The notes: a model not told the origin generated them from the letters alone. A stretch of DNA of 64,000 nucleotides from Amia ocellicauda (GCF_036373705.1 NC_089863.1:22752619-22816618), one strand, 5' to 3'; shown: positions 1 through 16,024, counted from the first letter of the stretch. Translations and numbers: made by a program.

Positions 1-20
1 CCTCCTGTCCCGGGACTCAC

Positions 21-3452
<3,432 letters not shown>

Positions 3453-3499
3453 GCTGCTGCACAGAGGGAAACAGATATTGAGAGATTTATATATCTGAC

Positions 3500-4440
3500 T
3501 GACAAACTGACTGACCAATACATTGACTGCCTGACTGACACACTGACTAATACATTGATAGACTGATAAACAGACACGCTGACTAATCTGGTCCACACAA
3601 GGAAGTGAGGTCTAACATTACTCATTCAGAGACAGTAGCAAGAAAACAGATGGGACACCACAACTTTTTCAATCTTTTCGGTCAGTGTGTCTGTCAGAGT
3701 ATCAGACAGTCTGTCTGTAAGACAATGTAGGTCTGACTCACTGACACCCTGACTGACTGACAGACTGATACACTGATACACAGACTGACACTGACACACA
3801 CCCCGATTGACACGCTGAGACACTGACAGACTGGCTTACAAACTGATACACTGAGACACTGATACACAGACACTGACTGACACACTGATAGACTGAAACA
3901 CAGGCTGACAGACACCATGACTGACACACTGAGACACAGACATACTGACTTACAAACTGATACACTGAGATACTGACTGATGCACTGACACCCTGACTGA
4001 CTGACAGACAGACACACAAACACTGACAGACACACTGATACACTGACAGACAGACTCCCTGACTGACACACAGAGACACAGATGGACTGACTTACAAACT
4101 GATACACTGACTGATGCACTGACACCCTGACTGACTGACAGACAGACACACACACACTGATACACTGACACCCTGATACACAGACTGACACACTGAGACA
4201 CTAACTGACTGACACACTTAGACACTGACAGACACCCTGACTGACACACTGAGACACTGACTAACAGACAGACAGACAGACACACTGTATAGTACGGTAC
4301 AGTCAGCTGCAGAACATAATAATAGACAGACAGCAAAAGATACCAAAGTGGGGTGGACAGATATGCACAGACAGACAGACAGGATTGATGGACAAACAAA
4401 TATGTACAAGACAGACAGCAAAGTACACGCACACACACAC
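3500..4440. repeat. Degenerate CTGA/CACTGA tetranucleotide-rich satellite
   Basis: About 0.9 kb of imperfect ctga and acactga repeats upstream of the SMAD4-like start exon. It produces long Cys/Ser/Val-rich open frames in several frames that are composition artefacts. No gene signal seen. Confidence 0.85.
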
Positions 4441-5102
4441 GTGTCGTGGGCTGTGTGTTCGACCAGTGAGCAAATGATCAAAGTTGCTGAGCATTATCAC
4501 ACCGAGTCCAGAAACTCGGTATGAATCTCGTCGGTACGCAAAGATGTCGGTCTCTTTAAGTAGGAGAGGTGTAGGGGGGGGGGGGACAGACAGACACATA
4601 CACACACGTAACTCTATCGCCGTTTCTTTTTTCCTAAACAAACCGATCGCGACTCTGCTCTTGTCTGGAGTGCCTCTCTCCATTTCTCCGCCTGTCTGGC
4701 TGAAGCAGGGAGGGATGGAGGGGGTGCGGGGGTGAGAGAGGGGTTGTGTGTGTGTGGGGGGGGGGGACCGAGGGGCTGTAGCCCGTATTTGGTCAGTTAA
4801 TACCAGGCGGCGACAGCAGCAAGTACAGCTCCATCAACACACGCACACTCACGCACATGCATGCAAAGAAAACATCCAGCACAGATGCATGCGTGAGAGT
4901 GTGCGTGTGTGTGTATATATAGCATGTATGCATTTAATATAGATATAAAGAATACTCACTCATCAACAGCAGCAGGTTAAGGTAGAGCAGAAAGTGGTGG
5001 TAGGTAGTCCAAAATATTCTCCTCGTCCCCCTCTGCCCTCCCTCTCCCTCTCCCTCTCCCTCTCCCTCTCTCTATCCCGATGTTTTGTTTTCCTTTCTCT
5101 CT

Positions 5103-5135
<33 letters not shown>

Positions 5136-5189
5136 TCTATCTACCGATCTGTCTGTGTGTGTGTCTGTCTATCCTGCCGGCCCCGCTGG

Positions 5190-5480
5190 CGCATCCTGCT
5201 GCTGCTCCCAACTTCTGTCTCGCTCTCGCTACAAAAACAAAAGGAGAGACATCGTGCGCGTGAGTGTCTCGGCGGCCGCCAGCCAATCGCCGCGCCGCTC
5301 TCATCGCCGGCCCCACCCGCCGGCGGCCAATGGCGGCGCCCGTCTCAGCGCCGCTGCGCCCGCCCTGGCCAATCGCGACGCGCCTCTCTCCCTTCCCCCT
5401 TCGCCCCCGGGCGCCGGGCTGTGTCTGGGTCGCGGCCTGATTGACAGCTCGGGCTGGCGGGACCCTGGCTGTTTTTTTAA
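5190..5480 (-). promoter_or_regulatory. CpG-island promoter with CCAAT array, probably of the SMAD4-like gene
   Basis: CpG-dense stretch with three CCAAT boxes at 5283, 5327 and 5369 (spacing 44 and 42 bp), each followed by CTC/GTCTC cores and GC-rich sequence. It lies about 1.8 kb upstream of the SMAD4-like ATG exon, which has an acceptor and so needs an upstream non-coding exon. The regular spacing suggests repeated NF-Y sites. TSS and direction are inferred. Confidence 0.6.
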
Positions 5481-5694
5481 GGTGGCGCCGTAAAAGATTA
5501 CACCCCCTCGCTCTCTCTGCCTCCCTCCTCCTCCCGTCTCCCCCTCTGGTAGTTTCTCTTCTTTTCCTTCTCCCTCATCCCTCTATCCTATCCTCTTAAT
5601 ACTTGTACTGCTGCTCCTCTCCTCTCCCCTGCCCCATCCCTCTCTCTGGATCTGCCACCTGTACACTGCATGGACAAGTAAAACCAATATAAAT

Positions 5695-6235
5695 AATCCA
5701 TCAGCCAACGTGACAGACAGATCTGAGAGAGACAGACAGATATAGGACTGATATAGACAAACAGACAGACAGATACAGAGAGACAGACAGATACATACAT
5801 GGACCGATATAGACAGACATAAAGACGCACAGGTGAGACAGACAGACAGACAGATACACGGACTGATATATGGACAGGCAGACAGACACACACACAGGTG
5901 AGAGAGACAGACAGATACATGGACTGATAATGACAGACACACACACACACAGGTCAGACAGACAGACAGGTAAACGGACCAATATAGACAGACTGACAGA
6001 TAAATACAGAGAGACAGACAGATACACACACAGGTCAGACAAACAGGTAAGTACAGAGAGAGAGACAGATACACGAACCGATGTAGACAGACAGACACAT
6101 GGGTGAGACAGACAGACAGATACATGGACTGATATAGACAGACAGACAGACAGATACATGCAGAGACACAGACAGATACACAGGCCGATATAGATCGATA
6201 GACAGAGACAGACACAATCCACCAGGCGGTCAGGG
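5695..6235. repeat. CAGA/GATA tetranucleotide-rich repeat
   Basis: About 0.5 kb of imperfect agacagacagatac units between the SMAD4-like promoter and the SNAPIN 3' end. Open frames here are repeat artefacts. Confidence 0.85.
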
Positions 6236-6499
6236 CTGGGCTACAGGACTTTATTAACGAACACACTGTTAACACTCGTACGCACACTGCGCAGCCTTCA
6301 CAGGCAGGGGACATGGGGGACACGGGGGCCCCAGAGGACAGTGACTTCAGACAGGCAGACAGACAGGTTTATCACTCCAGTTAGCGTGTAATTATTATAG
6401 CACGGCACACTGCCAGACCATCTCACACCACGGAGCAACACTGCCACCGCGGGGGGGGAAAGTCAGTCAGTGCACCGATGTGTGTTGTCAGTCGGCGCC

Positions 6500-7853
6500 T
6501 CAGTGCATGCTGGGGGATCGGGGGACGAAGGCGCCCGACGTTTCCAGCATGGTCTTCCTGCGCGCCGTCTCCTTGGCAACGTTGTGGTTGAGGCGCCGCA
6601 GTCGCTCCTGAGAGGGAGGGAGGGGAGCGGAGGAAGAGAGCGCGGTGAAGGAGTGCACTACTGCGCTGCGTGGTAATGTGTTGTGTTGCACTGTGCTACG
6701 TTGTGTAGTGTTGCTGTGTCGTGTTGTGTTGGGCCGCTCTGTGCTGCGCTGAGCTGTGTTTTGTGCTGTGTTGTGCTGCTCTATGCTGCAATGTGTTGTG
6801 CTGCTCTATGTAATGCTGTTTTATGTTGTCCTGCACTGTGTTGTGTTGTGCTGTGTTTTGCTGCTCTGGGTTGTGCTGTGTTATGTTGTGTAGTGTTGTG
6901 CTGCTCTATGCTACACTGTGTTAGGTTGTTCTGTGTTTTGCTGCTCTATGCCGCTCTATGTTGTGCTGTGCTGTGTTGCGTTGCATTGCGCTGCATTGCG
7001 CTGCATCGCACTGCGCTGGACTGACCTGTGCATTCTGCAGGATGTTGTTGACCAGAACCACACGGCGCCGTGCGTTCAGCAACTTCTTCACATAGGGGTC
7101 GAGCTCCAGAGAGACCTTCTGGTGCTCATTGATCCGGCACAGCTCTGAGGGGGGAGAGGACCGGTCAGTCAGACAGACAGAGAGACAGACACACAGGTGA
7201 GACAGACAGGCGAGACGGACAGAGAGACAGACAAACACTGCCCATGCTCTCACCTGTGGCCAGGTTATCGATGTGCTCCCGTAGCTCCACCTGACTCTCT
7301 CTGAAACAACAGCAGTAATAACCTTCATCATCATCATCACCACCATACATGGTCCCACAGGGCTACAGCCATTCAATGTGGCTTCTCATTTAATACAGAT
7401 TTCACACTCATTACGAGATGTTTGAGGACAAAAAGTATCAACTGACAGCGTTTTATTACATTATCGACCGGGGGGCTCAATGGCGCCCCCTGTAGCTCCG
7501 CCACTGGTACTGAGCCACTACGCTGTGCTATACATCCCGCTGCGCTGTACTACCCAGTGCTGTGCGATACCGAGAGGAATGGGGGGCTCAGGTAGAGGAC
7601 AGACAAGAAGAGAGAGAAAGAGAGGGACAGAGAACAAGATGATATGGGGGGGCGGTGTATAATCACGGGACCCTGTCGTGACCTACGGAGCTGCCGGGAC
7701 AGAGACACGGACACGGATACGGGCTCGGGCCCCCCACCTCACTGAGTGGACGTGGAGGTCCAGCTGTTGCACGGCCGGCTTGAGCAGGTCGAGCAGCCCC
7801 TCTGCGATCGCATCCCTCCCCGACGGTGTCTCCGCCACTGCCACGGCGGCCAT
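6500..7853 (-). CDS. snapin: SNAPIN, SNARE-associated protein / BLOC-1 and BORC subunit
   Basis: Small coiled-coil protein that binds SNAP25 and is a subunit of the BLOC-1 and BORC complexes, acting in vesicle and lysosome trafficking. Four coding exons on the minus strand: 7853-7738, 7300-7254, 7144-7026 and 6607-6500. They total 390 nt and give 129 aa, against about 136 in human. Diagnostic stretches are EGLLDLLKPAVQQLD, ESQVELREHIDNLAT, ELCRINEHQK, LDPYVKKLLNARRRVVLVNN and ERLRRLNHNVAKETARRKTM; all borders are GT..AG and phases match. The C-terminus (SPSMH) differs from mammals. The third intron contains a degenerate TGTGCTG-type repeat (6660-7015) with a spurious Cys-rich open frame. It is divergent from CHTOP, the same neighbour as in human. 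Confidence 0.97.
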
Positions 7854-7879
7854 GTTTCGTCTGGGATAGGGAGAGGAGT

Positions 7880-7960
7880 ACGCTCGGGAAATGTAGTCGT
7901 CCGTCTTTCAGTGTTGTGTAGTCTATTACCTGCGCTGGGGATTCTGGGAAATGTAGTCTT
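7880..7960. promoter_or_regulatory. Two ZNF143-type (ACTACA..TCCC) motifs upstream of SNAPIN
   Basis: On the minus strand two sites read ACTACATTTCCC: one at about 7884-7899 and one at about 7941-7958, where it continues AGAATCCC. The second closely fits the SBS consensus ACTACAATTCCCAGAATGC bound by ZNF143/THAP11. They lie 30-105 bp upstream of the SNAPIN start codon. A YY1-like GCCGCCATTTTG lies at about 8311-8322. Confidence 0.6.
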
Positions 7961-8827
7961 CGCGGTTCTCCACACTCAGTCTGTGGTGCGGGGAATGAAT
8001 GGGATTGGCGTATTGCGGCATGGGAAATGGAGGCCATTGTGAGGTCGTCTAAACGAATCGGGGGGAGTAGTGGATATGTTTAATTTTTCCATTTTCACAA
8101 CCTAATAAATAAACATTTATAAAATTATGTAGGCTTTGCGTATTTCATATTAGTATTACACAACCGAAACGAAAGCAACACATATGCGTATATATTTAAC
8201 GAGATATTTTATTAAACACAGTAACGAAAGTGACCCGCACTGTCTCACGATATCTATACTCAAATGAGCCGAGACTATAAAATCTCTCCATTTTCACAGA
8301 TCACCCGTCGGCCGCCATTTTGTCGGAGAGGAGAGAGACAGATATACGCACAGATACAGCGATCAGGGGCCGCTGATACAAAACAGAAATATACATCTAT
8401 CGAGACGTAAATGTTTGCATTGGCTGGAAAGTAAGGCAGAAAAATTAAGCTAAAAAAAATAAGCGAATAAGAGTCGAGACGAAACGACACTCGCCGTGAG
8501 ACTCCGAGCCCAGAAGAGTGAGTTGGTTTGTCATTTTGTCAATTAATAAAACTGTCATGGACATCATTGTTATTCTCATCGATTGTCTAGGTGGTTGTGT
8601 AGTAGTAGGTTATCGAAAACGCAAAGGTTGTTTCTGTGAATTGTTCCACTTCCACGTTTAGCGTATTTACAGCAACTGTACTGAATCGACTCCTCCTGGA
8701 ATAAATGGCGACCATACATGCAGTGAATGTATACGTTTCGCGTTAATGTGACTATTATTGTCACTTGATTGGATCTTATTGAATAAAGCGATACAGGCTT
8801 GTATTGCAGAATGCAACATGCATGAGA

Positions 8828-8840
8828 CGCGCATGCGCAG
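8828..8840. promoter_or_regulatory. NRF1-type palindrome upstream of CHTOP
   Basis: The sequence gcgcatgcgca matches the NRF1 consensus (YGCGCAYGCGCR). It is followed within about 45 bp by gcttaag|gtttgt, a possible donor of a non-coding first CHTOP exon. The 8041-9640 stretch between SNAPIN and the CHTOP ATG exon holds no other gene that I can see. Confidence 0.5.
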
Positions 8841-9662
8841 ACGGACCGAACGTTAAGATCGACCTCGCCGGGTGTTTGCGCTAGCTTAAGGTTTGTACTG
8901 TGAAGTGAAGTTTGGACTAGGTGTTTAGATGCACTTTCATAATGTGTAAAGTGTAGGTATGGTGGTCGGCTGCGGATATAAATACATTTTACACGGATAA
9001 ATGTACTTTAAATGTACTGTAATGGATGCACTTATAAGTTAATTGCCCATATTTGGTAACGGTGTCGACCAAATCAACCTCTTATAGGTGTGTTACAAAG
9101 AGACAAACGTAATAGTGGTATTCCTGCTAAAGAATGAAACCTTAACTATTTTAAATGGATTTAAACGCGCACCTGCTAATTAGGTCACTAGGAAAGCACG
9201 CAAATGACGCTTTACGATGACGTCTCTGTCCGTCTGTCGTTCCACCGGCGTTTGTCCACTTCAATACAGTTGCTGAAATGCCGGATCTATTGCGTCTGTC
9301 TGTCTGTCAGCTCGTCCATACACCATTTCACATCTTTTTCCCAAAACCGTCTCATGCAACAGGGCGTACAGATTTCAGATCAAATGCAAATCTAAACGTC
9401 TGACATTTTGTCAGAATGATGAGCCAGCTAGTTAGACCAGGCATAGATGAACAGAGCGATAGATTTGAAGAGATTGGGTGGGAGAAGTTTCTGCATAGGA
9501 GTGATTGTGAGTGTATTAATGATACACTGCATTGTACTGGATAATAATTAAATGTCTCGCAACCCCCCCCCCCCCCCCCCCCCATCTCCCCTTGTCCCCC
9601 TGACCCTCTGTCCCTCATTGTGTGTGTGTGTGTGTGTGTGTAGCCCCTGCCCAGAGAGGACC

Positions 9663-12478
9663 ATGAGTGCCCCTTCCTCCCAGAAGGTTGTGCTGAAAAG
9701 CACCACCAAGATGTCACTGAACGAGCGGTGAGACGAGACACCACTGCCCCCCCTACCCCCCCCTGGGTTGGCCATGTGCCCCCCAGCCCACCGGCCTGGC
9801 CGTGCAGCCCTGGACCACAGATAGATGGGCAGAGAGCGCAAGAGAGAGAGAGAGCATGGTGGGGGATCTGTGACTCTGTACAGCAAACACACTTGGTGCA
9901 GCTCTGAGGTCGTATTGGAGTCCCTCCTCTGGAGAGGCAGGGGTTCAGTGGTGAGCATGCAGGTGTGGTGAGGGGGTGGGGGACAGAGGGGCTGGGGAGG
10001 AGTTAAGATGATGCCCCTGTGTATGGGGAGATGCCGCAACTCTGCAGTGTGACAGTGCTTGATGTTTGACTGGTGATTGACAGTTGGTTTGGCCCAGCAC
10101 AACACAGACTTGCAGGTGGAGTTGAGCCTTGGCTGGCTTAATTATGAGTATGGTGGGCAGGTTTTAAAGAACTAGAACCTGGTTCTCGTCCACAGGGAGA
10201 CCAGCGTGTCAGCTGTGCAGTCGGTGGATGGTGTCATGTTGTACCGGTCAAGAAGTGTTGTGGTGTTTTCCCATCATGAGTCATGTGGACCGAAGCCCTC
10301 TGGAGCAGTGCTGGGGGAGCCTGGTGAAATAATTCCCATTGATAGGGAGTAGACTGCGCGCGCGCTCTCAGACTGTAGCATCTCCCACGTGTTCCACATC
10401 AAGGGCAACATGTCAGCTTCCCCTGCTTAGGGTCGCATTTATTCAATTTGGAGGTGGTTAGCTCAAGCTTACAAATTTAGTAAAGAAAATTGTTGGCTTT
10501 CACACTCCGTCTCATGTGCAGGGACAGACCGAGTGACTTTGTACAGTTCTGGAAGGCCCAGTGGTCTGTGTTGGCCGGTGTTTGTTGGCTGTACAGGGAG
10601 GAGGACGTTCCACTTGAAATTTAGTTCCCCTCAAATGTAGCGTCCCTGCAGACCTGCCCGTCTCCTGTGTGGTGCTGGTCCGGAGTCGCAGCCATGTGCT
10701 CACACTCTCTCGCTCTCCCTCTCCCCAACTGCACTGTGTTAAACAGTACTAGACTATCACCCCAACACCTGTAGCTCAATACACGGCGCCTCTCTCCTCC
10801 CGCGTCGCATGACGGGGGGCCCTGCACTGCTGTAGGGCAGGAAGCCAGTGAGATTTCTCTGACAGTCTATTTTATTGGCCCGTTTTGTTTTTAATGACTA
10901 GCCGCCCAGCCCTATTGGGGACGTGACTCACGGTCCCCAGTGTAAGAGACTGGGTGGCTGATGGGATGCTGCAGCCCTGGGCCCCCTCCTCCTGTCCCTC
11001 ACTCCACCAGTAGAGGGTGGGTGTCGGGGTGGGGCCTGTAAGAGGCCATTGCTCACCTCCTGTGTTTTTTTTTTTTCTTCCCCCCCCCCCTTTAGTCTCT
11101 GCTCTCTTCTCCTCCTGCTCTCTGCTCTCTTCTCCTCCTCCTCCTCCTCCTCCTCCCTCCTCTGTTTTCACTTTTTTTTTTTATTTTATGGTGTTGAGAA
11201 ATGCACAAAGAAAAGGTTTCCTTCCCCCCCAAATAAACAAGGTGTTGGGGGTGAATCCAGGGCTAAAGACCCAGAGGAGGAAGACCGTGACGGGGGGAGG
11301 AAGAGGAAATCGCACTCAAACTAAATGATTATGGGGAAGGACGTAGCGCCGCAGAATCGGCCATTTCCTGCTCCTGTTTGTTTTTGTTTTTGTCCTTTTT
11401 CTTCCTCCTCCTCTGGGTGGATGGTGTGTTTGAAATGATTTTGCTTTGAAACTCCCCTCCCTGCTCCCCACCCCCCCTCCCCTCCACCTCTCCCTCCCTC
11501 CATCTCTCTTCCCTCCCCCAAGCTTCACTAACATGCTGAAGAACAAGCAGGCCGGGGCAGGCCTGGGCCGGGCCACCCTGCAGCAGCAGCAACAGGCCAG
11601 CGCCCGCAACCGCCGCCTGGCACAGCAGATGGAGAACCGGCCGTCAGTGCAGGCCGCCCTGCAGCTCAAACAGGTGAGTGCCTGGAGTCGAGGGTGTGGT
11701 TGGAGTGGGTTTACAGTGGGCTTCATTGGTGTCTTGTGCTTTTCTCCCCATCAGAGTCTGAAGCAGAGGCTGGGGAAAAGCAACATCCAGGCCCGCCTGG
11801 GTCGGCCCCTGGGACCCCTGATGAGGGGCGGGCCACCCGGCCGCGGGTTCCCCATGGCGGGGCTGCGAGGGATGCCACGGGGGGGCCTCAGGGGCCGGGG
11901 AGGCCGAGGGGGGCCCATGAGAGGAGCCATGACTCTCAGAGGTGAGTCCTGTCCACTACACTACTTTCCTGTCCTCTTCTGTCCCATCCCGTCCTGTAAT
12001 ATCGACTGAATACCTCATCCCCCTCTTTCAGGTATGGGGCCGATGCGCGGCCGAGGAGGGCCCACCCGCCTGGGCATGAAGAGGGGCCTGAGACAGCGAG
12101 GGGGCATGCTGGGCCGCGGGGGGCCACTAATGGGCCGAGGAGCCGGGCCGGGCCGACCAGGCATGGGTGGCAAAGGTGAGCAGGGACCTCAGCACTGTGC
12201 TCAGATATCCAGGACTCTCTTGACTTAGGCTGGTCTGATGCCTCTCTCTCTCTCTCTCCCCCCTCTCTGGCTCAGGTTTGGGTCTGCGTGGCCGCGGCGG
12301 GTTCGGGGGCAGGGGTCGTGCCCGGGGGCGCGGCCGGGGCCGAGGGGTCGGCCGCCCTGTGGTGACCCGTGAGCAGCTGGACAACCAGCTGGACGCCTAC
12401 ATGTCCAAGACCAAGGGACACCTGGATGCCGAGCTGGACGCCTACATGGCCCAGGCCGACCCAGACGGCACCGAGTGA
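9663..12478 (+). CDS. chtop: CHTOP, chromatin target of PRMT1
   Basis: Arg/Gly-rich nuclear protein that is methylated by PRMT1 and, from family knowledge, acts with the TREX mRNA-export complex. Five coding exons: 9663-9727, 11523-11673, 11755-11941, 12032-12175 and 12276-12478. They sum to 750 nt, giving 249 aa (human about 248). The N-terminus [20 protein letters not shown] and MLKNKQ are CHTOP-specific. Central exons encode GRGG/RGR repeats (GAR domain). The C-terminus contains [20 protein letters not shown] and DAYMAQAD, the duplicated LDAYM motif typical of the family. The ATG exon begins just after an acceptor, so the 5' UTR is split. AATAAA signals lie at 12638 and 13092. Confidence 0.97.
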
Positions 12479-14595
12479 CCCATCATCGACCCACCCTGGA
12501 CTGCACGCCCAGAGCGCGCAAGAGACTGACAGACTGACGCACTGACTGCAGTGTCCGGCGACTCACCCGACTGACACACTGACTGACTGGCCGCGGTGTC
12601 CAGTGACCCCCGACACACACCCGTGCATTTGGACCTTAATAAACGCAAGGAGACGGACGGACGAGGGCCGCACTGGAACACTCGCCTGCCTGCCAGCCAG
12701 CTGGGGCATTCTGGACACATGCTCCCAATTATCATTACTACTACACTGTCAGGCCACTGACAGACATTTGCATGAGATTGTTACTGCAGTCGTCTTTTAC
12801 CCTGTTAATAGTGACACACAATCCTCAACTCAGATTGGACCTTTTTTTGGGGGGGCTGCCCAGTTTTAAAACCTCTTGCCCCTCAGCCTCTGCTTCTTGT
12901 GATACTCTTATTAGGATTACCCATTTTTTATTTTGGTCTCCTGCTGCATGTTTTTATTTTATTCGAAAGGGTTTTAATCCTCTGTGTGCGAGGGTCTGGC
13001 TGTTGGGTGGGGGGGCTGAATGCTCCACTTTCACCCATTGCTCTGTGCGTTTCTAGTTGACATTGGTCGAATTAATTTGAGTCCTTAATGGAATAAATAT
13101 TTGCTCTGTATTTTACAGCTGGTTAACGTGTAATCTGTTACATTAAGGAAATGGTTTAATTTGACGGGTTTCCCTCGAGCCACAGTTGGCAGGGTGGTCT
13201 GGCAGCTACAGGAACCTGTTGGTGTCCATTTCCCTTCCCGCTGAGTCTCCCCTGACTAGACGCTTCCCCCCCCCCGACTTGGATTTCTATCAGGATCAAT
13301 GTAAAGGTAAAGAAAAAGGGTCCTAAAGACAAACCCTGATATGAAGGGTTCATTAATTGGAAAAATAAAATGTTCCGTGTTCTCTACAGAAGACTGCAAC
13401 AATAGGTCTGAGCATTTTTATTTTATTTTTTATTTTATTGTTAATAAAAAGTTTGTATTAAGGAGTATTGGGTGTATTTGTGTGTTCTGGAAGTTTCCAT
13501 TCCAGCATCCAACGGAACCACTCTCCGGAGCAATTGCCAGTCATTCTGATTGTCACTATGGCTCAAACATTCACAGGAAGGTAATTAGGCAGGATAGAGG
13601 GAGACATCTGCAGAGTCGGTCAATCTGGGTGGCTCACGGCTCGCTGAGTGGTTGCCCAGGCTCAGAGGTCAGTGTGCGTCTCTGCTGACCCCTCTCTCCC
13701 CCAGCACTCAACCTGCAGGCACCGCTTCCTTTATAGCTTAGTCCACCTGTTCCTCCTATCATTACTGTAACAGCACAGTTACTACAGACCCTGAATGTCC
13801 AGCATAGACTGTATTATTAAAGTTCACAGGCTGCTTCTGTTGACGTAACGTAAGGTTGAAGATGTCTGTGGTTCTGTAGATGAAATTAATCTACCTGAGC
13901 TGTATAGATCTATAGCTGCGACTCAGTCGCACTTTCAACACAAAATCATAAATGTTTTCCATTTATCAGGGTGACTTCATTATTTATTATTATACTGTAC
14001 TGTAAGAATAACACAACTCACAGGGGGGTCTCTATCACTGTCTTTCGTCGGACTGGTGTGATGTTCATGTCTCTGCCACACGGTGTCAGTATTGCAATGA
14101 GGAATCTGCTAATAGGAGAAATACATGGATCAATGTGCTCTAAGTTCCTCTTCCCTCTCCTCCTTCTCCCTGCCCTGTATTCCTGTCTCTCTATTCCTCT
14201 CTTTCTCTTCCCTTCCCTCTTCTACACCTGACATGGATTTACACACTGATTGACACATTGACTGACTGACTGACTGACTGACAGACGCACTGACTAGCAT
14301 CCTCCTGTCTCAGTGTTGCTCGACTCTTATTGTAATATTTGTCAGCGGTGCAGTTTTTGTCCAGGCAGAAGCACAGGTTCGGGGCCGGCTGACCGCAGTG
14401 ACCACAGCTCAACACTCTTACTGGGAAGACACCCCCACTCCCCTGACTGTTTCCATCCAGACAGAGAGAGCCACATCCATACCCCTATCCCACTGGGAGC
14501 AGGACTCTGGCCAGAGGAACCAAGAAGAACCAACAGTGCAGGTATGTCTTGTGAGTGGAGGGTAGAGACAACACAGGGCCCTGTACACAATCCTA
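12479..14595 (+). other. CHTOP 3' UTR and intergenic DNA
   Basis: Contains candidate poly(A) signals at 12638-12643 and 13092-13097, T-rich stretches and a short CTGA repeat (14245-14295). No coding exon or RNA gene was recognised. Confidence 0.55.
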
Positions 14596-14597
14596 TA

Positions 14598-15817
14598 CAC
14601 TCACCTAAAGGATTATTAGGAACACCATACTAATACTGTGTTTGACCCCTTTCGCCTTCAGAACTGCCTTAATTCTACGTGGCATTGATTCAACAAGGTG
14701 CTGAAAGCATTCTTTAGAAATGTTGGCCCATATTGATAGGATAGCATCTTGCAGTTGATGGAGATTTGTGGGATGCACATCCAGGGCACGAAGCTCCCGT
14801 TCCACCACATCCCAAAGACGCTCTATTGGGTTGAGATCTGGTGACTGTGGGGGCCAGTTTAGTACAGTGAACTCATTGTCATGTTCAAGAAACCAATTTG
14901 AAATGATTCGACCTTTGTGACATGGTGCATTATCCTGCTGGAAGTAGCCATCAGAGGATGGGTACATGGTGGTCATAAAGGGATGGACATGGTCAGAAAC
15001 AATGCTCAGGTAGGCCGTGGCATTTAAACGATGCCCAATTGGCACTAAGGGGCCTAAAGTGTGCCAAGAAAACATCCCCCACACCATTACACCACCACCA
15101 CCAGCCTGCACAGTGGTAACAAGGCATGATGGATCCATGTTCTCATTCTGTTTATGCCAAATTCTGACTCTACCATCTGAATGTCTCAACAGAAATCGAG
15201 ACTCATCAGACCAGGCAACATTTTTCCAGTCTTCAACTGTCCAATTTTGGTGAGCTTGTGCAAATTGTAGCCTCTTTTTCCTATTTGTAGTGGAGGTGAG
15301 TGGTACCCGGTGGGGTCTTCTGCTGTTGTAGCCCATCCGCCTCAAGGTTGTACGTGTTGTGGCTTCACAAATGCTTTGCTGCATACCTCGGTTGAAACAA
15401 GTGGTTATTTCAGTCAAAGTTGCTCTTCTATCAGCTTGAATCAGTCGGCCCATTCTCCTGTGACCTCTAGCATCAACAAGGCATTTTCGCCCACAGGACT
15501 GCCGCATACTGGATGTTTTTCCCTTTTCACACCATTCTTTGTAAACCCTAGAAATGGTTGTGCGTGAAAATCCCAGTAACTGAGCAGATTGTGAAATACT
15601 CAGACCGGCCCGTCTGGCACCAACAACCATGCCACGCTCAAAATTGCTTAAATCACCTTTCTTTCCCATTCAGACATTCAGTTTGGAGTTCAGGAGATTG
15701 TCTTGACCAGGACCACACCCCTAAATGCACTGAAGCAACTGCCATGTGATTGGTTGGTTAGATAATTGCATTAATGAGAAATTGAACAGGTGTTCCTAAT
15801 AATCCTTTAGGTGAGTG
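14598..15817 (-). mobile_element. Tc1-like transposon, apparently intact, DD36E spacing
   Basis: The 1220-bp element has terminal inverted repeats beginning cactcacctaaaggattatt with TA on each side (14596-14597, 15818-15819). It lies between CHTOP and KCNN3 and encodes an uninterrupted transposase on the minus strand. Confidence 0.93.
14605..15669 (-). CDS. Tc1/mariner transposase (DD36E type)
   Basis: Cut-and-paste transposase of 354 aa, close to the family's usual 340-350. N-terminal paired-like helix-turn-helix DNA-binding region (GDLSNFERGMVVGARRAGLS and SRTTISRVYKEW). Catalytic triad: first Asp in NVAWSDESRF, second in FQQDNAPCHKG, Glu in SPDLNPIERLWD. Counting residues between the second Asp and the Glu gives 36, not the 34 of Tc1/Sleeping Beauty. 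That spacing is reported for the DD36E 'Incomer' group. The reading frame runs through the 3' TIR to its stop at 14605. No stop or frameshift is seen, so the copy looks recent, although activity cannot be judged from sequence. Confidence 0.9.
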   Translation of the reverse strand: MGKKGDLSNFERGMVVGARRAGLSISQSAQLLGFSRTTISRVYKEWCEKGKTSSMRQSCGRKCLVDARGHRRMGRLIQADRRATLTEITTCFNRGMQQSICEATTRTTLRRMGYNSRRPHRVPLTSTTNRKKRLQFAQAHQNWTVEDWKNVAWSDESRFLLRHSDGRVRIWHKQNENMDPSCLVTTVQAGGGGVMVWGMFSWHTLGPLVPIGHRLNATAYLSIVSDHVHPFMTTMYPSSDGYFQQDNAPCHKGRIISNWFLEHDNEFTVLNWPPQSPDLNPIERLWDVVERELRALDVHPTNLHQLQDAILSIWANISKECFQHLVESMPRRIKAVLKAKGVKHSISMVFLIIL

Positions 15818-16024
15818 TACAATATCAGTGAGCGAATTAATGTCTGTCCACTGTGCTGTATTGTGTATAGGGGTAGTTCGAGAGAACGAGGGATGGGGAG
15901 AGAGAGAGAGAGGGATGGAGAGATTTTTAATCCTGAAATTTCATTGAGAGAGTAGAAATAGATTGAATTGAGAGAGGGGGTAGGGGGGGGAGAGAGCAAG
16001 AGACCTCATTGGAATTATCAATTT

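Noticed and set aside
3694-4438. Long Cys/Ser/Val-rich open frames on the minus strand
   Set aside because: They are translations of CTGA/CACTGA repeats, open in several frames at once with no family match.
5583-6323. 246-codon Cys/Leu/Ser-rich ORF
   Set aside because: It lies in CAGA/GATA repeats; neighbouring frames are equally open.
6683-7148. Cys-rich ORFs that overlap SNAPIN introns
   Set aside because: They come from a TGTGCTG-type repeat in the third SNAPIN intron and from the antisense of exon 3.
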